From Monodelphis domestica (lineage: Eukaryota > Chordata > Mammalia > Didelphimorphia > Didelphidae), in contig NC_077231.1 of NCBI RefSeq assembly GCF_027887165.1, positions 126,932,987 through 126,996,986 on the forward strand: a stretch of DNA of 64,000 nucleotides. Direction: 5' to 3'. Shown in pieces: positions 10,630 to 23,300 of the stretch (the stretch's first letter is position 1; every line of letters begins with the position of its first letter). A model generated the notes under the pieces. It ran no database searches and was not told where the DNA came from. It worked only from the letters and a program-made list of their open reading frames with translations. A program made the translations under genes and the position numbers.

Positions 10630-11929
10630 TTAGAAAACAGTTTGGCAAGAACTAGATATATATCAGTATTTCATACCTGTTTTCCAGGATAAAATCAAAA
10701 TGTATACATCACCTAGGAATAAAAGGAGATATAAACAAAGGAGGACAGGGAACATATTATATAACAAATTTATGGATAGGAGATGGAAAGCATTATAAAA
10801 TATAAAATGATAATTCAGAATGCAGTAAATTGAAATTTTTTTTGTACAGATAAAACTAATGTCAAGATTGGAAGAAAAGCAATAGGTTGGGGAAAAATTT
10901 TAAAGACAATTTCTCAGATAGAGGTTTTATATCTAAAATAGAGAATCTGTCAAATATATTAGACTGTGAGCTCTTCCCCAATTCATAAATGATCTAAAGA
11001 TTTGAACAGTTTTTGGATGAAGGAATCAGAACTATATTTGACTATATGAAAACATTTTCTAAATCATAATTGATTAGAGAAATACAAACAAAACAACTCT
11101 TAGATATCATCTCATATCTATCAGATTGGTTAAATTATAAAAGGCCCAAATGATAAATGTTGGAGACTATGTGGAAAAATAAGGGCACTAATACATTGTT
11201 GGTGGAACTGTGAAGTGATGCAATCATTTTGGAAAGCAATATGGAATTATACTCAGAGTTATAAAACTGTGTATACTTTTGGACACAATAATACTACTAT
11301 TAATTTTATTTCCAAAGGTGATAAAAAGAAAAAGGAAAAGAAGTTATATGTTCCAAAATATTTATAGCAGCTCTTTTTGTAGTGACAGATTAGGAATTGA
11401 AGGGATATAAATCAGTTGGGGAATGCCTAAACAAGGAGTGATATATGGTTGTAATGGAATGCTATTGTGCCACAGGAGATAATAAAAAAGATGATAACAA
11501 AAAATACCAACCCAGAAATATTTACATGAAGTGATACAAAATGTAGTGAGCAGAAAGAGGATATTTTGTATACAATAATAACAATAATGTGTGATGATCA
11601 AATGTGAATGACTTAACTATTATCAGAAAGGTAAGGATCCAGGACAACTCCAAGGGACTCTTGATGAAAAAGGATATTCACTACCACATGTTTCACACAC
11701 AGAAGGAACAGATGGAGTCTGAATATAGATCGAAACATACCATTCTTTACTTTAATTCCTCCATGCACTTTTTTCTAGTGTAAACAATATGTGTCTTGTT
11801 TCACAAGATGATGGGCAGGTAGATATGTTTTATATGATAATATATGCAACCTATATCATATTACCTGATTTCTTGAGAATGGAGGAAGAATGATAGGGAG
11901 GGAAAAAAAGAATGAGATGGATTTTTTTT

Positions 11930-12080
11930 TGGTCATAGCTTATGTGATAATTTAAAATTTTTTAATATTTTAATTTATTATGATGTAATAAATTAAAATC
12001 TATTATAATATATAGATATATATTTAAATATATATAAAATATAAATTATAATTTATTACATATAACAAATTATAAATGCA
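11930..12080. repeat. AT-rich low-complexity tract
   Basis: A run of imperfect TATAAATTATA-like units directly after the old L1 3' end. It may be the expanded poly(A) tail of that L1. Confidence 0.6.
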
Positions 12081-12774
12081 TATAAATGGCAACCAAAAAA
12101 ACCCTTATTGTTTCACTAATGTGAATAATGCCTCATGTCATACAGATTACAACTGTTTTATAACCTTATACATGCTTTTTCGTAGTTGCTGCGGCCTAAA
12201 ATTTATCGACCTTCATATCTACCCTGGTGATATCTCTCCAAATGTGCTAAAGTGATCTTTGGCCACAAATCAGGATTATACTAGTGCATCAGAATGAGAA
12301 TTTTAAAACCTTACACTCTTTTTCTCCCTAACAACATAGAATATAAAAAAGCACTTATAAAAAAAAAACAACTGAATCATTCTATTTGGATAAGTTAAAA
12401 TTCTGATTATATTATGCATAGCAGGAATTCATTTCTTCATAAAACTCCTAATGCTCATATTTCATACAAATATTGAAAATTGGCAATTATACCCAATTAA
12501 GAAGTCATTTACATATTTTGTATTATGAACTTCCATTGAAAATTGGGCAAGTTGATATCTGAATCTTGATGAATACTGGTCATATGAAATACCCTTGTCA
12601 GAAGAAAAATGCTTCTCAAAGTCATAATTAGAAAGAAAGATTTTTGAATTAATTAATGGGCAGAGTTGATTGTCAAGACTTCAAAGTATATGTGCTAAGG
12701 TCCTCTTCAAGATGGAAGATACTAATTGGTAGAAGGGAACATGTAGTTTTTTGTGATAGAAAAAGGCTAAAAAT
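12081..12774. other. No gene seen; unique AT-rich sequence
   Basis: No repeat I can name and no credible coding frame. Two or three isolated CpGs occur near 12181-12210. Confidence 0.4.
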
Positions 12775-13700
12775 AAAATATTTGCCCATTGATTGGGAAG
12801 TGGCTAAACATTGTGACACATGAAAGTAATGGAGTATTATTATTCTGAAATAACAATAAAAATGAAGAATTTAAAGGTGGAAACTAGGAAGACATGAACT
12901 TATATTTAAAGATTAAAATTAATATCCAATACTCCAAGTATTATATTTAATAATATTTATTAAATATTTATCTTGAAGATACCAAGAGCCGCTCTTCCCT
13001 CCTCCACATGGATCCAGAGAGACCACTCCTGTGGGGAGAAACAGAAACTCAAAAGTCCCTCCACATAAGGAGATGCACAAATAGGAAAAGGAAAAGGGGA
13101 TTATGGGAAATGAAGTTTCTAGGGTTCAAGATTCTGAATCAATACAGATGCCAGAGGAAGTAAACAGACCCAAGTAAATCATATGCATATGGTGTCTACA
13201 ACATTATAAATGGAAAGAACTGAAAAAAAATGAAACAACACTGTATAGTTTTTTATTTTATTTCATTTATTTTAAAAATCATTTACCTTCTGACTTAGTA
13301 TCGATTCTAGGGCTATAGACTATGCAGCCAGGGTTAAGTGACTTGCCCAGAGTTACATAGCTGGGAAATGCTTGAGGTCACATTTGAACTCAGGACCTCC
13401 TATCTCTAGGTGTGGCTTTTTAAACCACTGAGCCATCTACTTGCCCCAACCCAGTGTACTTATAATAGCCAAGCTTGAATAAGAATTAAGAAAAATGTAT
13501 CTCCTATTCTTTGAAAAGATGAGAAAATATGGCTATATAACCTTGTATATACTTTTAGACATAGTTGATGTTTTGGTTGGTTTCATTAAGTTCTTCTCCA
13601 CCTCTTTCCCTATCCACTTAAAAAAAATATTACAAAGGATGCCTTATTGGGTAGACTAACAGGGGGAGAGGGAAATTTTGAAAATGAAGATGATATAAAA
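12775..13700 (+). mobile_element. Old L1 3' fragment with a SINE insertion
   Basis: 'gcccattgattgggaagtgg' followed by 'gtaatggagtattattattc' matches the L1 ORF2 C-terminal block, read as diverged GEWLNK...MEYYC. Near 13640-13700, 'gggggagagggaaattttga' fits an L1 3' end. The middle part (12960-13200) is uncertain. The SINE at 13262-13447 interrupts it. Confidence 0.45.
13262..13447 (-). mobile_element. WALLSI/SINE1_MD-like tRNA SINE
   Basis: Reverse complement of the marsupial tRNA SINE. It has 'gttaagtgacttgcccagag', 'caggacctcctatctctagg' and the head 'ccactgagccatctacttgc'. The A/T-rich tail side lies at 13245-13270. No clear duplication was found. Confidence 0.85.
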
Positions 13701-13734
13701 AAAAAGATTTAGATAGATTAAAAAAAAAAGATGG

Positions 13735-15134
13735 CAAGGTACACAAAACAATGCTGTCTTGTGATTACCAGGTTATAGTATACTGTCAGATGTTAACAAG
13801 CACAAATCATTCTCCACTAGTGAATCACTTTTAATGACATAAACATAACAGTTTTCTTCTCAGTTCTGATCATGATAGAAATGGAGGTATGTACCAGAAT
13901 GCAGATTCAGGATGTTTCCATCCTCCTTGTTCATCGAAATGGTAGGAAAATATCCAACTGTGAAGTTTCCCGAGTTTATCATTTTGATACATGCCATTAA
14001 TTAGAAAAGGTATGCAAACTACTGTAGATTTTTAGGGAACAATAGCATGAACTTGCAAAAGCTACAGTGATCTACTTTTAGAAAGTGGGTGTGCATGTGT
14101 GCATGTGTACATTTACACCACAAAATACAAACTAATCTAAAAGTCAAGTACATAAGTCATTGGCACCTTAGGGTGGCAGCAGCTTATCCACAATTGACTT
14201 AAGCAGATGTTGCTACTGTTATTATCTTGCATTTCAACATTCATGAATAAATTTCCTCTTCCTGAGGCACACAAACACACGCATTCATGAAAGAACCTAC
14301 ACAAATCTCTTTATTTTTAGGAGATTACATAAAATATTTATGGTCCTCTATCTTTCCAACCAATTACTTTTTCTAAGAAAAAAAGATACATATGAAATGT
14401 GATTAAAATTTTACCTTATGACAAATAACGTGCAATTAACTCCTACATTTCCACATTTCTTTCAGATATGGTTGGTATATGTCAGAAAATAGCTATCACT
14501 TTTGAACAAACTAGAAATACTCTATATCAACTGTGGCAGGCAAGTCAAAACACAATGTAGATTTCTTATCAATCAGAATGTCAAATGATCTCATTATAGT
14601 TTCAGGTCTGTATGTAGATGCATTTCAACTACTCAGTCTTTTCTGCAAGAAGGCTTAGTAAAGATTAAGTCATTTACCAGCGACAGTTGGCTAAGGCAAG
14701 TGAGTGGAAGCTTTGATGATCCTTGTCAGTTACTTTCCAATAACTTTGCTTTAGACAGTAGTGTATTAGGAATAACCACTGTCACAATTATTGCCAAGAC
14801 ATGGCTGTAATTCTTTTGAAAGAATATTTCTTCCATAAGTTTTTCCTCCAAATGGTTTTGAGACCCTTAGTCTTCTTGCAACTATGCCTGAAAACGATTG
14901 GGTCAAATAGTTACCTTGCAAATTAATTAACAGAACATTATTGAATAGAAATTTACCCCCTTTTTAGAAGGGTAAGAGGCAAAGTTGACTTGATAAGTAA
15001 GTCTTTATTTAGTCTTGTGCACACAAACATATCATGGGTTATTAATAAATATCATATTTCCTCCTAAGCATTTCATACTCCTGTGGCAATTTGAAAGCCT
15101 GTTCCCCTTCCTTCCCAATGTCCTCCCTTATATT
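13735..15134. other. No gene seen; unique sequence
   Basis: No nameable repeat and no frame longer than expected by chance. It holds a short CA-rich tract near 14265-14285. Confidence 0.4.
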
Positions 15135-15342
15135 TAAAAAAAAAAAACAATCCTTACCTTCCATCTTAGAATCAATACTGTGTATAGGTTCCACGTCAAG
15201 AAGAGTAGTAAGAGTACATAAATGGGGGTTAAATGACTTGCCCAGGATAGTGTCTAGGAGATATCTGACACCAGATTTGAGTCTAGGATCTCTCATCTCT
15301 AGGTCTGACTCTCAATGTACCTGAGCTACCTAGCTCCCCACC
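15135..15342 (-). mobile_element. WALLSI/SINE1_MD-like tRNA SINE
   Basis: The reverse complement starts with an A-rich tail at 15137. It continues 'ccttaccttccatcttagaa', 'ggttaaatgacttgcccagg' and the head 'ctgagctacctagctcccc'. The short frames across it (15042-15296 and 15091-15324) come from the SINE. Confidence 0.85.
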
Positions 15343-15454
15343 CTCTTTTATTTTGAATGAAAATTTCTTTCTTACTTTGGCTTAATGCTGGAAGTCATAT
15401 AGTGTACTTGAGTGCTGTCTCTCCCATAAGCTTGTGAGTCAAATTAAAATGTAG

Positions 15455-15590
15455 GGTTAGGACATTCAATCAACAAATGAATCATTCAAAACCATTTTTC
15501 ATCTCCTGCTATGGCACAGAGGACCAGAAAGACAAAATTGAAGCAGCTCCTTCCCTCCAGGAGTTTATATTCCAGCTTACAATGGATAGA
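15455..15590 (-). mobile_element. L2 3' end fragment
   Basis: 'gcagctccttccctccagga' followed by 'gtttatattccagcttaca' fits the reverse complement of the L2 3' end (the 'ctcaaggagcttacattcta' position). Short and diverged. Confidence 0.35.
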
Positions 15591-16407
15591 AACCATAAAC
15601 CTCAAACACCAGCTTGTATGAATGTCCTGCACCATCTCTTCTCATTCTCACTTGTACAAGGGACCATGGAGCCCTTTGCGACATTCTTTTGGAAGTCATT
15701 GTCCAGAGCAATCTGAGGGTGACTGGAATCAAATGAGATAACAAAAATAATGGTGCAAACCTTAAAGCTCTCCATACAAATGTGAGCCATCACCCATAAC
15801 CTGATCAGCTTTAGACCAGTTCCCCAGGCTCCAAATTTCTACCTATAGGCAGTCATAGAGGGGAATGAGATCTCCCCAGTAAGGATTCATCCTCAGGAAC
15901 AAAGATCCACACACACACACCTGCGCACACAAAAGATGAACTCTACATATATCACAAAGATGGTACCTCAGGGAACTAGTTCCCACCCAACCTCCCTCAC
16001 TCAACAGAGTCAGCAACCTGTCATAACTTCTTAGCAAGGCTTGAAAGGGGCTGATCAGAATAACTAGCGCTGGGAGGTCTTTGGTACTGATTTATATAAG
16101 GTACTACTTCTACACGGGGGGCAGAGGCTACTCTGCAGGGATAACTCTAACTGTGCCAGATGGTAACTTGTTTACAACCTACTGCATCTGTGTCTCTGAG
16201 CCCTGTGGCTGCTCTGCAGTGATGTTGCTGACAGTCATCAGCTCTGATCTGCTGACAGCTTGTGATGTATTTATATAGTGCATACAAATCTTAATCTTCC
16301 ATGTGCATGAGTGGCTGAACACTCTAGGAATGATTCTAGCTGCTTCTGATCTTGGATTTTCAAAATACTGTTTCTCTTTTCTCCAAGAAATTAATAGTAT
16401 TCAAAAC

Positions 16408-17110
16408 CATCTGGAATAGTGTGTCTAATTCTGGGTGCCACAATTTAAGAGAAAAATTGACAAACTGGAATGTGTCCAGGGGAGTCTGACAAGGGTGATG
16501 AGGGTACTAACGTCAATACCACATGAGGAGTAGTTGAAAGTACTGGGGATGTTTTAAGCTGGAGAAGGGAAGACATAATAGCTCTCTTTAAGTGGTTGAA
16601 GGATTGTCTTATGAGAGAGGAACAGGACTTGTTCTGTTTGGCCTCAGTGGACACAACTAAAAGTGATGAGTAGAGAAACACATTTAGACTAAAAGTAAAT
16701 GAGGAAAAACTTCCTGACAATTTGTGTTTTTGAGTTGTTTCAGTCATGCCAGATCTTTTGAGACTCCATTTAGGGTTTCCTTGGCAAAAATAGGGGAATG
16801 ATCTCCTTCTTGAGCTCATTTTACAGAGGAGGAAACTAGAATAAACAGATTTAAGTGACTTTCCCAGGATCATAAGGCTAGTAAAAATCTAAGGCCAGAT
16901 TTGAATTGAGTAAGATTAATCTTCTTGATTCCAGGTCTAATACAATCTACTGTGTCACCTAGTTTCTTCCTGATAATTAGAATTGTCCAAAAGTGAAATG
17001 CTCTGTGTTGGGACAGGATTAAACCCTTATTATAGGAGGCCTTCAAAGAATGACTAGATGATTGGAGTTATGGGACTATATATTCATAGAAAGAATGCTG
17101 TTAGACAGTA
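16408..17110 (+). mobile_element. CR1/L3 LINE 3' half, split by a core-SINE
   Basis: Plus-strand CR1/L3 phrases come in order: 'attctgggtgccacaattta', 'aaactggaatgtgtccaggg', 'ggatgttttaagctggagaa', 'gaaaaacttcctgacaatt', then after the SINE 'gataattagaattgtccaaa' and 'ggccttcaaagaatgactag'. The minus-strand open frame at 16445-16873 is a shadow of this element. It is old, with no intact frame. Confidence 0.75.
16723..16965 (-). mobile_element. Core-SINE inserted in CR1/L3, 13-bp duplication
   Basis: Same family as 2017-2240 and 23045-23300, with 'agggtttccttggcaaaaat', 'cattttacagaggaggaaac' and 'gtgactttcccaggatcata'. It is flanked by 'cttcctgacaatt' (16710-16722) and 'cttcctgataatt' (16966-16978), 12 of 13 identical. 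The CR1 sequence reads on across the join. Confidence 0.85.
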
Positions 17111-18268
17111 CAAGCTCTAAGTATAGAAAACATTAAGTAACTTCCATTGTGGACTTTTTTCAATACTATTTGGGGAGGATATGAGCACTGTCTTTCCCTT
17201 CTTCTATCTTTTATCTCACTGTTTCCTTCCCCCCTCCCCCAGGTGATTATGGCAAGTATTCCTCTGATACAGGTTGGACTAGGGGATCTCTGAGGCTACT
17301 TCTTACATAGAACTTACAACTTGAATATAAACATGATACCAAACTACCTCTGACCTAGAATGAGTTGCCTTTTGGAATGGGTAGTGGGGAGAAGACAGAA
17401 TAATATGTCCTCTCCCTCAGTTCACCCCAGAGTATAGATGGATCATAGCTTGAAGGGATAACATATCTAAAGAATACATATGGAATATATGGGATATCTG
17501 AAGAATACATATAGGATCTATAAAAGACATATGAAGAATAGGTCAGTACTCAATTCAAAATTGTGTTGTACAATGAGTAAGGTGGATTTGATTGAGATGA
17601 AGTGGTTTTCTGCTAATTTTTGGAGAAGTATTGACTCCTTCCTTGGAAAATGAAGACCTTTTATACCGACCTTTGCAACTAGCAAAGTTTATAGAAGATA
17701 TTTCTTCTCCCTTGGATAAACTATAGAGGATCAAAGCCTATATCCTGAAGATGTAGACAAGGCTTCAAAAAAAAAGATCTGAAGTCTTTTTCTTGGCTTT
17801 GTTTTAACCCTTCTGGTCAACCATGTTAGCTATAGACTCTTGGTTTTACTCCCACTCTCTCCTCTGCCTGAAAACAAAAATAGCAGAAGCCTTTTGTCTT
17901 GGCTTTCTGTGTCTCTTGCTGACTCTGAGTCTTCTGGAAGAGAGAGCAGCAGGAGACAGAAGAGTGGCTCATCACTTTCATTACAGATAATGGTGTAATA
18001 GAGAGTCACTCTATTTGTCAATGCTTAGGTAATCCTGAGGGTACTAAACCTCAAGAGACTTGAGGTTTGAAGACTCAGATAGAGATGGCAGAAGATATGG
18101 GGGCAGGATTAATTAAATCATTCCCCCTGTCCTCTTAATAATGAGTGATATAGCAGAGTCTGCCCCAAAGTTCTCCTTCTCTGTCTCTTATAATACATTT
18201 TCCTGATATGTTATCAATGATGGGATATGTTCCTGATATGTGTTCTTATAATGCATGTTGGACTAGGG
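17111..18268. other. No gene seen; unique sequence
   Basis: No recognised repeat or coding frame. A short diverged repeat of 'atatggaatatatgggatat'-like units occurs at 17460-17540. Confidence 0.4.
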
Positions 18269-19138
18269 CAGGGGTTCTTAATCCTGTTTGTTTCTTCAAA
18301 CTCTTTGGCAGTTGTAAAGGTAAAATTAGGGTTGTTGACTGATAATATTGTATTAGTGGTCGCCAGGGATTTAAATTCAATCCCAATGAAATACTCAAGT
18401 CAGTTTGGGATTTTTATGGTAGTTTAATTACAATAGTAGGAAGAAATTAAGAAGAAGAGAGAGAGGAAAGGGAATTAAAACTGCTCCAGCCTGGCTGAGC
18501 CAGGCAGGAGTTCAGAGGCCTCAGCCAAGGGGCCTCTCCAGAAAGCCAAGGGAAAAGGGGAGTCAGTCTTATCACTCACCAAGGTTGCTCAGGGAAGACA
18601 CCTCACCTAAACCACACTACAGAGCCAAAACCTGCAAGCACTCCAAGACAGCGCCCAGAGCTCCCAATGCTGCTGAGAGAACTCCCAATGTCGCCACAAG
18701 AGAACCCAACAATGCCCAGAGAGAGAGGTAGAGAGGGGAAGTGATGTGAAATAAATAGGCTGTTCTTTACATCACTTCCTGCATTTCACATGTACCAATG
18801 GTAGCTTACTTAGGCTTGGCTTAAGGCAGCCCAGGGGTTCTGTCAGTTGTTTCTGATTTGTCACTTGCTAGCACATGTCAGTCATAGGTCATCCTCCTCA
18901 CAGTTAATCCTTAAGTGGGGGTGTATACATTCCTGGTTGCTAGAATTCTAAAGACTAAGCAGGGTGGAGTAAATCTAAAATTCACACAGTCTAATGAAGT
19001 CTATTGACCTGTTGACTCTGAATATTGCTTTTTATGGCATAAAATAAAATGTATGGATAAATAAAGAAACTAATTATATTAAAACCTAGTTAACAAACTT
19101 AAAAAAAAAGTTTGTAGAGCCCAGTTTAAGAATCCCTG
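18269..19138 (+). mobile_element. hAT-type MITE, split by a solo LTR
   Basis: The ends are inverted: 'caggggttcttaa' at 18269 and 'ttaagaatccctg' ending at 19138. Beside the LTR, 'aactctttggcagt' (left) and 'ctaatgaagtctattgacc' (right) join into the known 'ctttggcagtctggtgaagcc' order. The interior 'ggcataaaataaaatgtatg' matches 4873-5125. The 8-bp flanks (gactaggg and gcctggaa) agree only in part, as expected for an old insertion. Confidence 0.75.
18313..18986 (-). mobile_element. Solo LTR, probably endogenous retrovirus class I-like
   Basis: A 674-bp stretch starts TGTAAAGG and ends AATTCACA. It is flanked on both sides by 'cagt' (18309-18312 and 18987-18990). A 4-bp duplication with TG...CA ends is typical of class I (gammaretrovirus-like) elements. 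The minus orientation is inferred from a CCATTGG-type box near 18795-18800 and an AT-rich box further on in that direction; this is uncertain. No internal viral region remains, so this is a recombined fossil younger than the hAT element that holds it. Confidence 0.7.
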
Positions 19139-19234
19139 GCCTGGAAGATTTCCAAGGTTCCTTCCAAATTAGAGATTCTGTGAAAGTCCAACAAAATAAA
19201 CCACAAATAATTTTGTTTCTAGGGAGGGAGAAAA

Positions 19235-19495
19235 AAGAAAAAGCATTTTCATAATACTTATTATGTTCTCAAGAACTGTTCTAAACACTAAAAAAAATAT
19301 TATCTGTTTTGATCTACACAACAATCTTGCAAGAAAGGTGTTAAAATTACCCCCAAGTTACAGTTGAGGAAACTGAGGCAAATAAAGGTTAAGTGACTTT
19401 CCTGGGGCCACATAGGTGTCAAGTGCTTGAGGCCAAATTTGTACTCTGATCTTTCTGACTCTAAGCCCAGCACTTTATACACCAGATGCCTCAAT
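19235..19495 (-). mobile_element. MIR/THER1-type core-SINE
   Basis: Reverse complement of MIR: 'cttattatgttctcaagaac', 'cagttgaggaaactgaggca', 'gttaagtgactttcctgggg' and a tRNA-head side near 19440-19490. The conserved core is well preserved. Confidence 0.8.
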
Positions 19496-21199
19496 GTAGA
19501 AAAATGAATAGCAATAGCAATATTAGACTATTAATCAAACAGTGGAGTTTATTCTATCTTAAAGAGCATTAACACAGTGGGAAAGCAGCATTGCAAAAAA
19601 GGTTTTACTAAAGGTTTGCACGAGTTCCTATATTAGTAAAATAATGCTTCTACCCAAGTGCAGACAGATATTTAAGTAGCAACTAGCTATGTAATAACTA
19701 TTGGTATATTAAGATTGCCCTTCAAAATTCTATGGCTATAGTTTTCTGGTGAAGAGGGGGAAGGATGGAATAAGGAAGGTTTCTTGTTCTGATGAGGTAA
19801 GGTGGCTATAGTGGTTTAGGGTCTTCAGATACTTCCCTTGCTATCCCTGGGTATTATTAACATTCCACTCATCAAGGGAACATTCCAAGGAGTGTGTTTC
19901 TCTCAGGGTGTCTCATGAGTCTGTGGTCATATTGTTGAAATGTAATTGCTCTGTGATGGTTTTATTTTCTTAGGCTCAAAGAAGCTCAGTACTAGATATG
20001 TATCTTCTATTAATTCTCTTTTTTAAAGGCATGTCGAGTAGGGGGTAGGAATATGACAAAGATCTTTCTCAAACCGATCAGATTAATTGCTTTAAATTAA
20101 TATTGTATAAAAGGTCAGTAAAAAGTCTTGCATATAAATCTAAGCCAAACAATTCTTTGTTATACAGTTCACTAATAGAACAAAATAACTTTTAATAACA
20201 AAATGTTATCTTTCATTTCTTTCATTAACATCAATCAGAATAGGAAATGAACTTTGCAGTTCAAAATGTCCTAAAATTTGCCCTCAAATTCCTTTGTATG
20301 CATTTTCAACAGTTGAATATTCTTGGAATTTTGAATGTTAATTTAAGTCCTTAAAGAAAAAGGCAGTTACTGTGGAAACTGAACCAAACAATGGGAACAT
20401 TGCTAAATAATTTAGTTACATAAAAAAGATACTTCCTTTTGAATTCATTTCCTGAAGAGGAAAATTTATTTCAATAAAAACTGTGGGTGATTTTAAGAGA
20501 TTTACTAAAACCTTCAGATTAAATAGTCAGGCAGATTATTGGCACTATTATTTTTATAAACTCATTAAGTCCCTTTTCAGAGACACCCTCTAGTTTGCTT
20601 CATATTAGTAGTAGGACTTCTGTTTTTTATAACACTTTGGTCCTTGGAGATGATGATGATTATGATACTGGTGGTGGTGGTAGTAATAGTAATAAGAGTG
20701 GGACCCACATTTGGAGAGGACCATCTGCGAGGAGGCCTCCATGTTGTGAGATCTGTCATTAGATGGCTCAAAGGGAGGAAGAATGGACATCTCTAGCCTC
20801 TTTTCCTTCCATCTTTCTCCATGAGATTTTAATTCCTGCCAAGAGGAAAAGCAGGAGGCTGGAACTTAAATCTTCAAGGGTTCTTACTCATAAGACCTAA
20901 AGCTAGAAGCAGAGCATTTTTCTCTACAAAAAAAAAGAGCAATTCAGCCTCAAACAGCATAGTTGCTGAAGATTCATCTTGGAACCTTTACATGGATATT
21001 TTTATTTGCGTCATCATGGAGGATGATGACAAGGACTGGGTACTTCATTTGGAAGTGCCTGAAGGAACCAGGGACAGTTTTTACTCTTCTAGCACTTAGT
21101 AACTATTCAAGACCTCACTGGGTACAATAATTCACAACTTTCAATACAACATCTCATCATAATTATGTAATTATGGATTAAAAAAATTTTTTTTAGTAA
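19496..21199. other. No gene seen; unique sequence with a short trinucleotide-rich patch
   Basis: An imperfect GAT/GGT/TAA triplet patch lies at about 20650-20695. The two histidine/tyrosine-rich minus-strand frames over it are products of that patch. No nameable repeat elsewhere. Confidence 0.4.
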
Positions 21200-22190
21200 T
21201 GTGGGGGAATGCTCACCAAAAACCTGCTCATTATTATTCATTATTGTTTCTAATTTACCAGTTTCTTTTGAGGATATTCCATCCTCCAGACACCTAGGCT
21301 TGCCATCTAGATGTTATTCTCAATCTAAACTTGTTCATAAGTCCTGTCATCTCTACCTTTACAACTCTCCTATGCATTCTCTCTCTCCTCTGACTCTAAC
21401 TCTCACCATCATATCATAGGATCTCATCTCATCATGCCTGGATTCTTTATTATAATATTCTTCTGGTTAGTCTTCCTACCCAGTCTTTTTCTGCTCCAGT
21501 CCCTCCTCAATACATCTCTTCAAGCGATCTGCCTAAAGCTGGAATCTAACCACATTGTTCTGATGGCTCAGGATCAGATCGACATCCTGTTTGACTAGTA
21601 AAGTCCTTCATAACCTTATTCCTTCTGCCTTTTCAGTCTTCTTGTGTGTTACTACTCTTCTCTGAGATTCAGTGACATTACCTGCCTTGCTGTTTCTTAT
21701 ATAAAATACTCTCTTGACTCTACCATTTCAATGGCTATCTCCCATGCCTGAAATTCCTTATTTCTTCTCTTCTACCTCTACAAGTTTAAGTTAATTCTCT
21801 ACCTTCTACAAGAAGACTTTCCTAGTTTTCCATGTTAATGTATTCCCTCTAAGATTATCTCCAATTTACTACATGTTTATATCTCTATATACTATTTAAT
21901 CTATTAGTATATTTATATACTACTATAAATACTACACATTTATAAAAAATCTGTCATCTATGCCTGTGCCTACATATGTATGCCTCTATCATTTGCACAT
22001 TATATTGACCTATTAAATTGTGAGCTCCTTGAAAGCAGGAATCTTCCTTCTGCTTATGAACCTGGCTTAATTTGGAGATCATTATTTACTAATGTTGGAT
22101 AATGGACAGCCCAATGAGCTCTATGGATCCTTAAAATTAGCTCCATAAATCCAGAAATATAGTTGATACTTAATAAGTTGTGTGTTGATT
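21200..22190 (+). mobile_element. L2-type LINE, 3' half
   Basis: Plus-strand L2 phrases in order: 'ggttagtcttcctacccagt', 'aagtccttcataaccttatt', 'cccatgcctgaaattcctta', 'ctacaagaagactttcctag', and the 3' end 'aattgtgagctccttgaaag' followed by 'cttaataagttgtgtgttga'. Heavily diverged, with no open frame. Confidence 0.6.
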
Positions 22191-23044
22191 AATATATCAA
22201 GTGAGTGTGAGACCAGTTAGCATATGCTCCATAACCATATGTCATTAATCTTGAGAGGAACCCTACTAGTCAATGTGATCAGTGCAAATCTGTAATCATT
22301 ACCAGAAGAACAACCTTAAAAAAGGATGCCTGACTGTTTTTGCAAGAAGCTACTTTCCCCTAAAGCCTTAAGAGTGGGAGAAAAGTGACTAGGGAGTATT
22401 CCCTGAGTAGGAAGATGGTGAAATCTAATTCCATGAATGGGTGTGTTGGTGTGGGAGTCAGAGTGCCAGAAAACTGCAGAGATAGGGACATTTTAGAAAT
22501 GAGTGGGAAGAATTGGCTTGAAAATATTTCAAGTTAGGCCTCTAGAATATTAGTAGACTTCACTATGATGCCTCAGCAGCCCTGATTTGACACATCTATC
22601 CTATGGATAGTGTATCAATATTATTTCTTTCTTTATCAATCTAGATTATCCATTCAATGAGCCAGAAGAGAGATTTTTGAAGATTTAAAAAATTTTCTCA
22701 TGTCAATCTTAGTACTGTAAGTTTTAAAGTCAAAAGCTCACTAAAATTACACTATAATTATATTTTATAATATTCTGTGTTTTGAAATTATTTCATAGTT
22801 TATCTTGAAACAGGCAATGATTTTTAATTTCCATATGTGATAAAATAACCCTTTCTTTATTCTTGGTTGAATTTGTGTGAGGGCATAATAATCTATTATT
22901 ACTCCTTATGGTATATTATAAACTTTCATGGGTTTTCTAGGTTAAAGTTTTCATTGTGTCCACTATGAGAAATAATACAATTATACCAAAGTTGGGAACG
23001 TTGGTAGATTCTTCTTCATGTGGAAGATTTGTCTTAAAGCACTA
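22191..23044. other. No gene seen; unique AT-rich sequence
   Basis: No recognised repeat and no credible coding frame. Confidence 0.4.
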
Positions 23045-23300
23045 AACATGAAAGTTCACTTGTTTCAGCCATGTCTGACTCTTTCTGATCCTATTTGAGT
23101 TTTTCTTGACAAAGATACTGGAGTGGTTTGCCATTTCCTTCTCCACCCCATTTTACAGATAAGAAAGTGAGGCAAATAGGGTTAAGTGGCTTGCCCAGGA
23201 TCACACTGCTAGTGTCTGAGCCTGGATTTGAACTTCTGAAGATGAATCTTCCAGATTCCCGATTCCTGGTACTTTATCCACTGCCTCAATTCTTTTTTTT
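23045..23300 (-). mobile_element. Core-SINE (MIR-like, marsupial type)
   Basis: A clear copy of the family also at 2017 and 16723: 'ttcagccatgtctgactctt', 'agatactggagtggtttgcc', 'cttgcccaggatcacactgc' and the head 'actttatccactgcctcaa'. Confidence 0.85.

Larger units (their letters stand above)
7620..11925 (+). mobile_element. Old L1 LINE, ORF2 3' part and 3' UTR, host of three nested L1s
   Basis: L1 ORF2 sequence reads through four separated pieces: 7620-8038, 8181-8368, 9049-9220 and 10630 onward. Recognisable steps are 'agtccttcctaaatggatca', 'gattagtggaacagaataaa', 'gttggtggaactgtgaagtg', and a C-terminal block near 11340-11480 that aligns with the young copies (IFIAALFVV-like). The pieces join exactly when the three insertions at 8039, 8369 and 9221 and one copy of each duplication are removed. 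The 3' UTR runs to about 11925. All frames are broken. Confidence 0.75.

Noticed and set aside
16445-16873. 142-codon minus-strand frame
   Set aside because: Antisense to a CR1/L3 element and a core-SINE, with no domain of its own.
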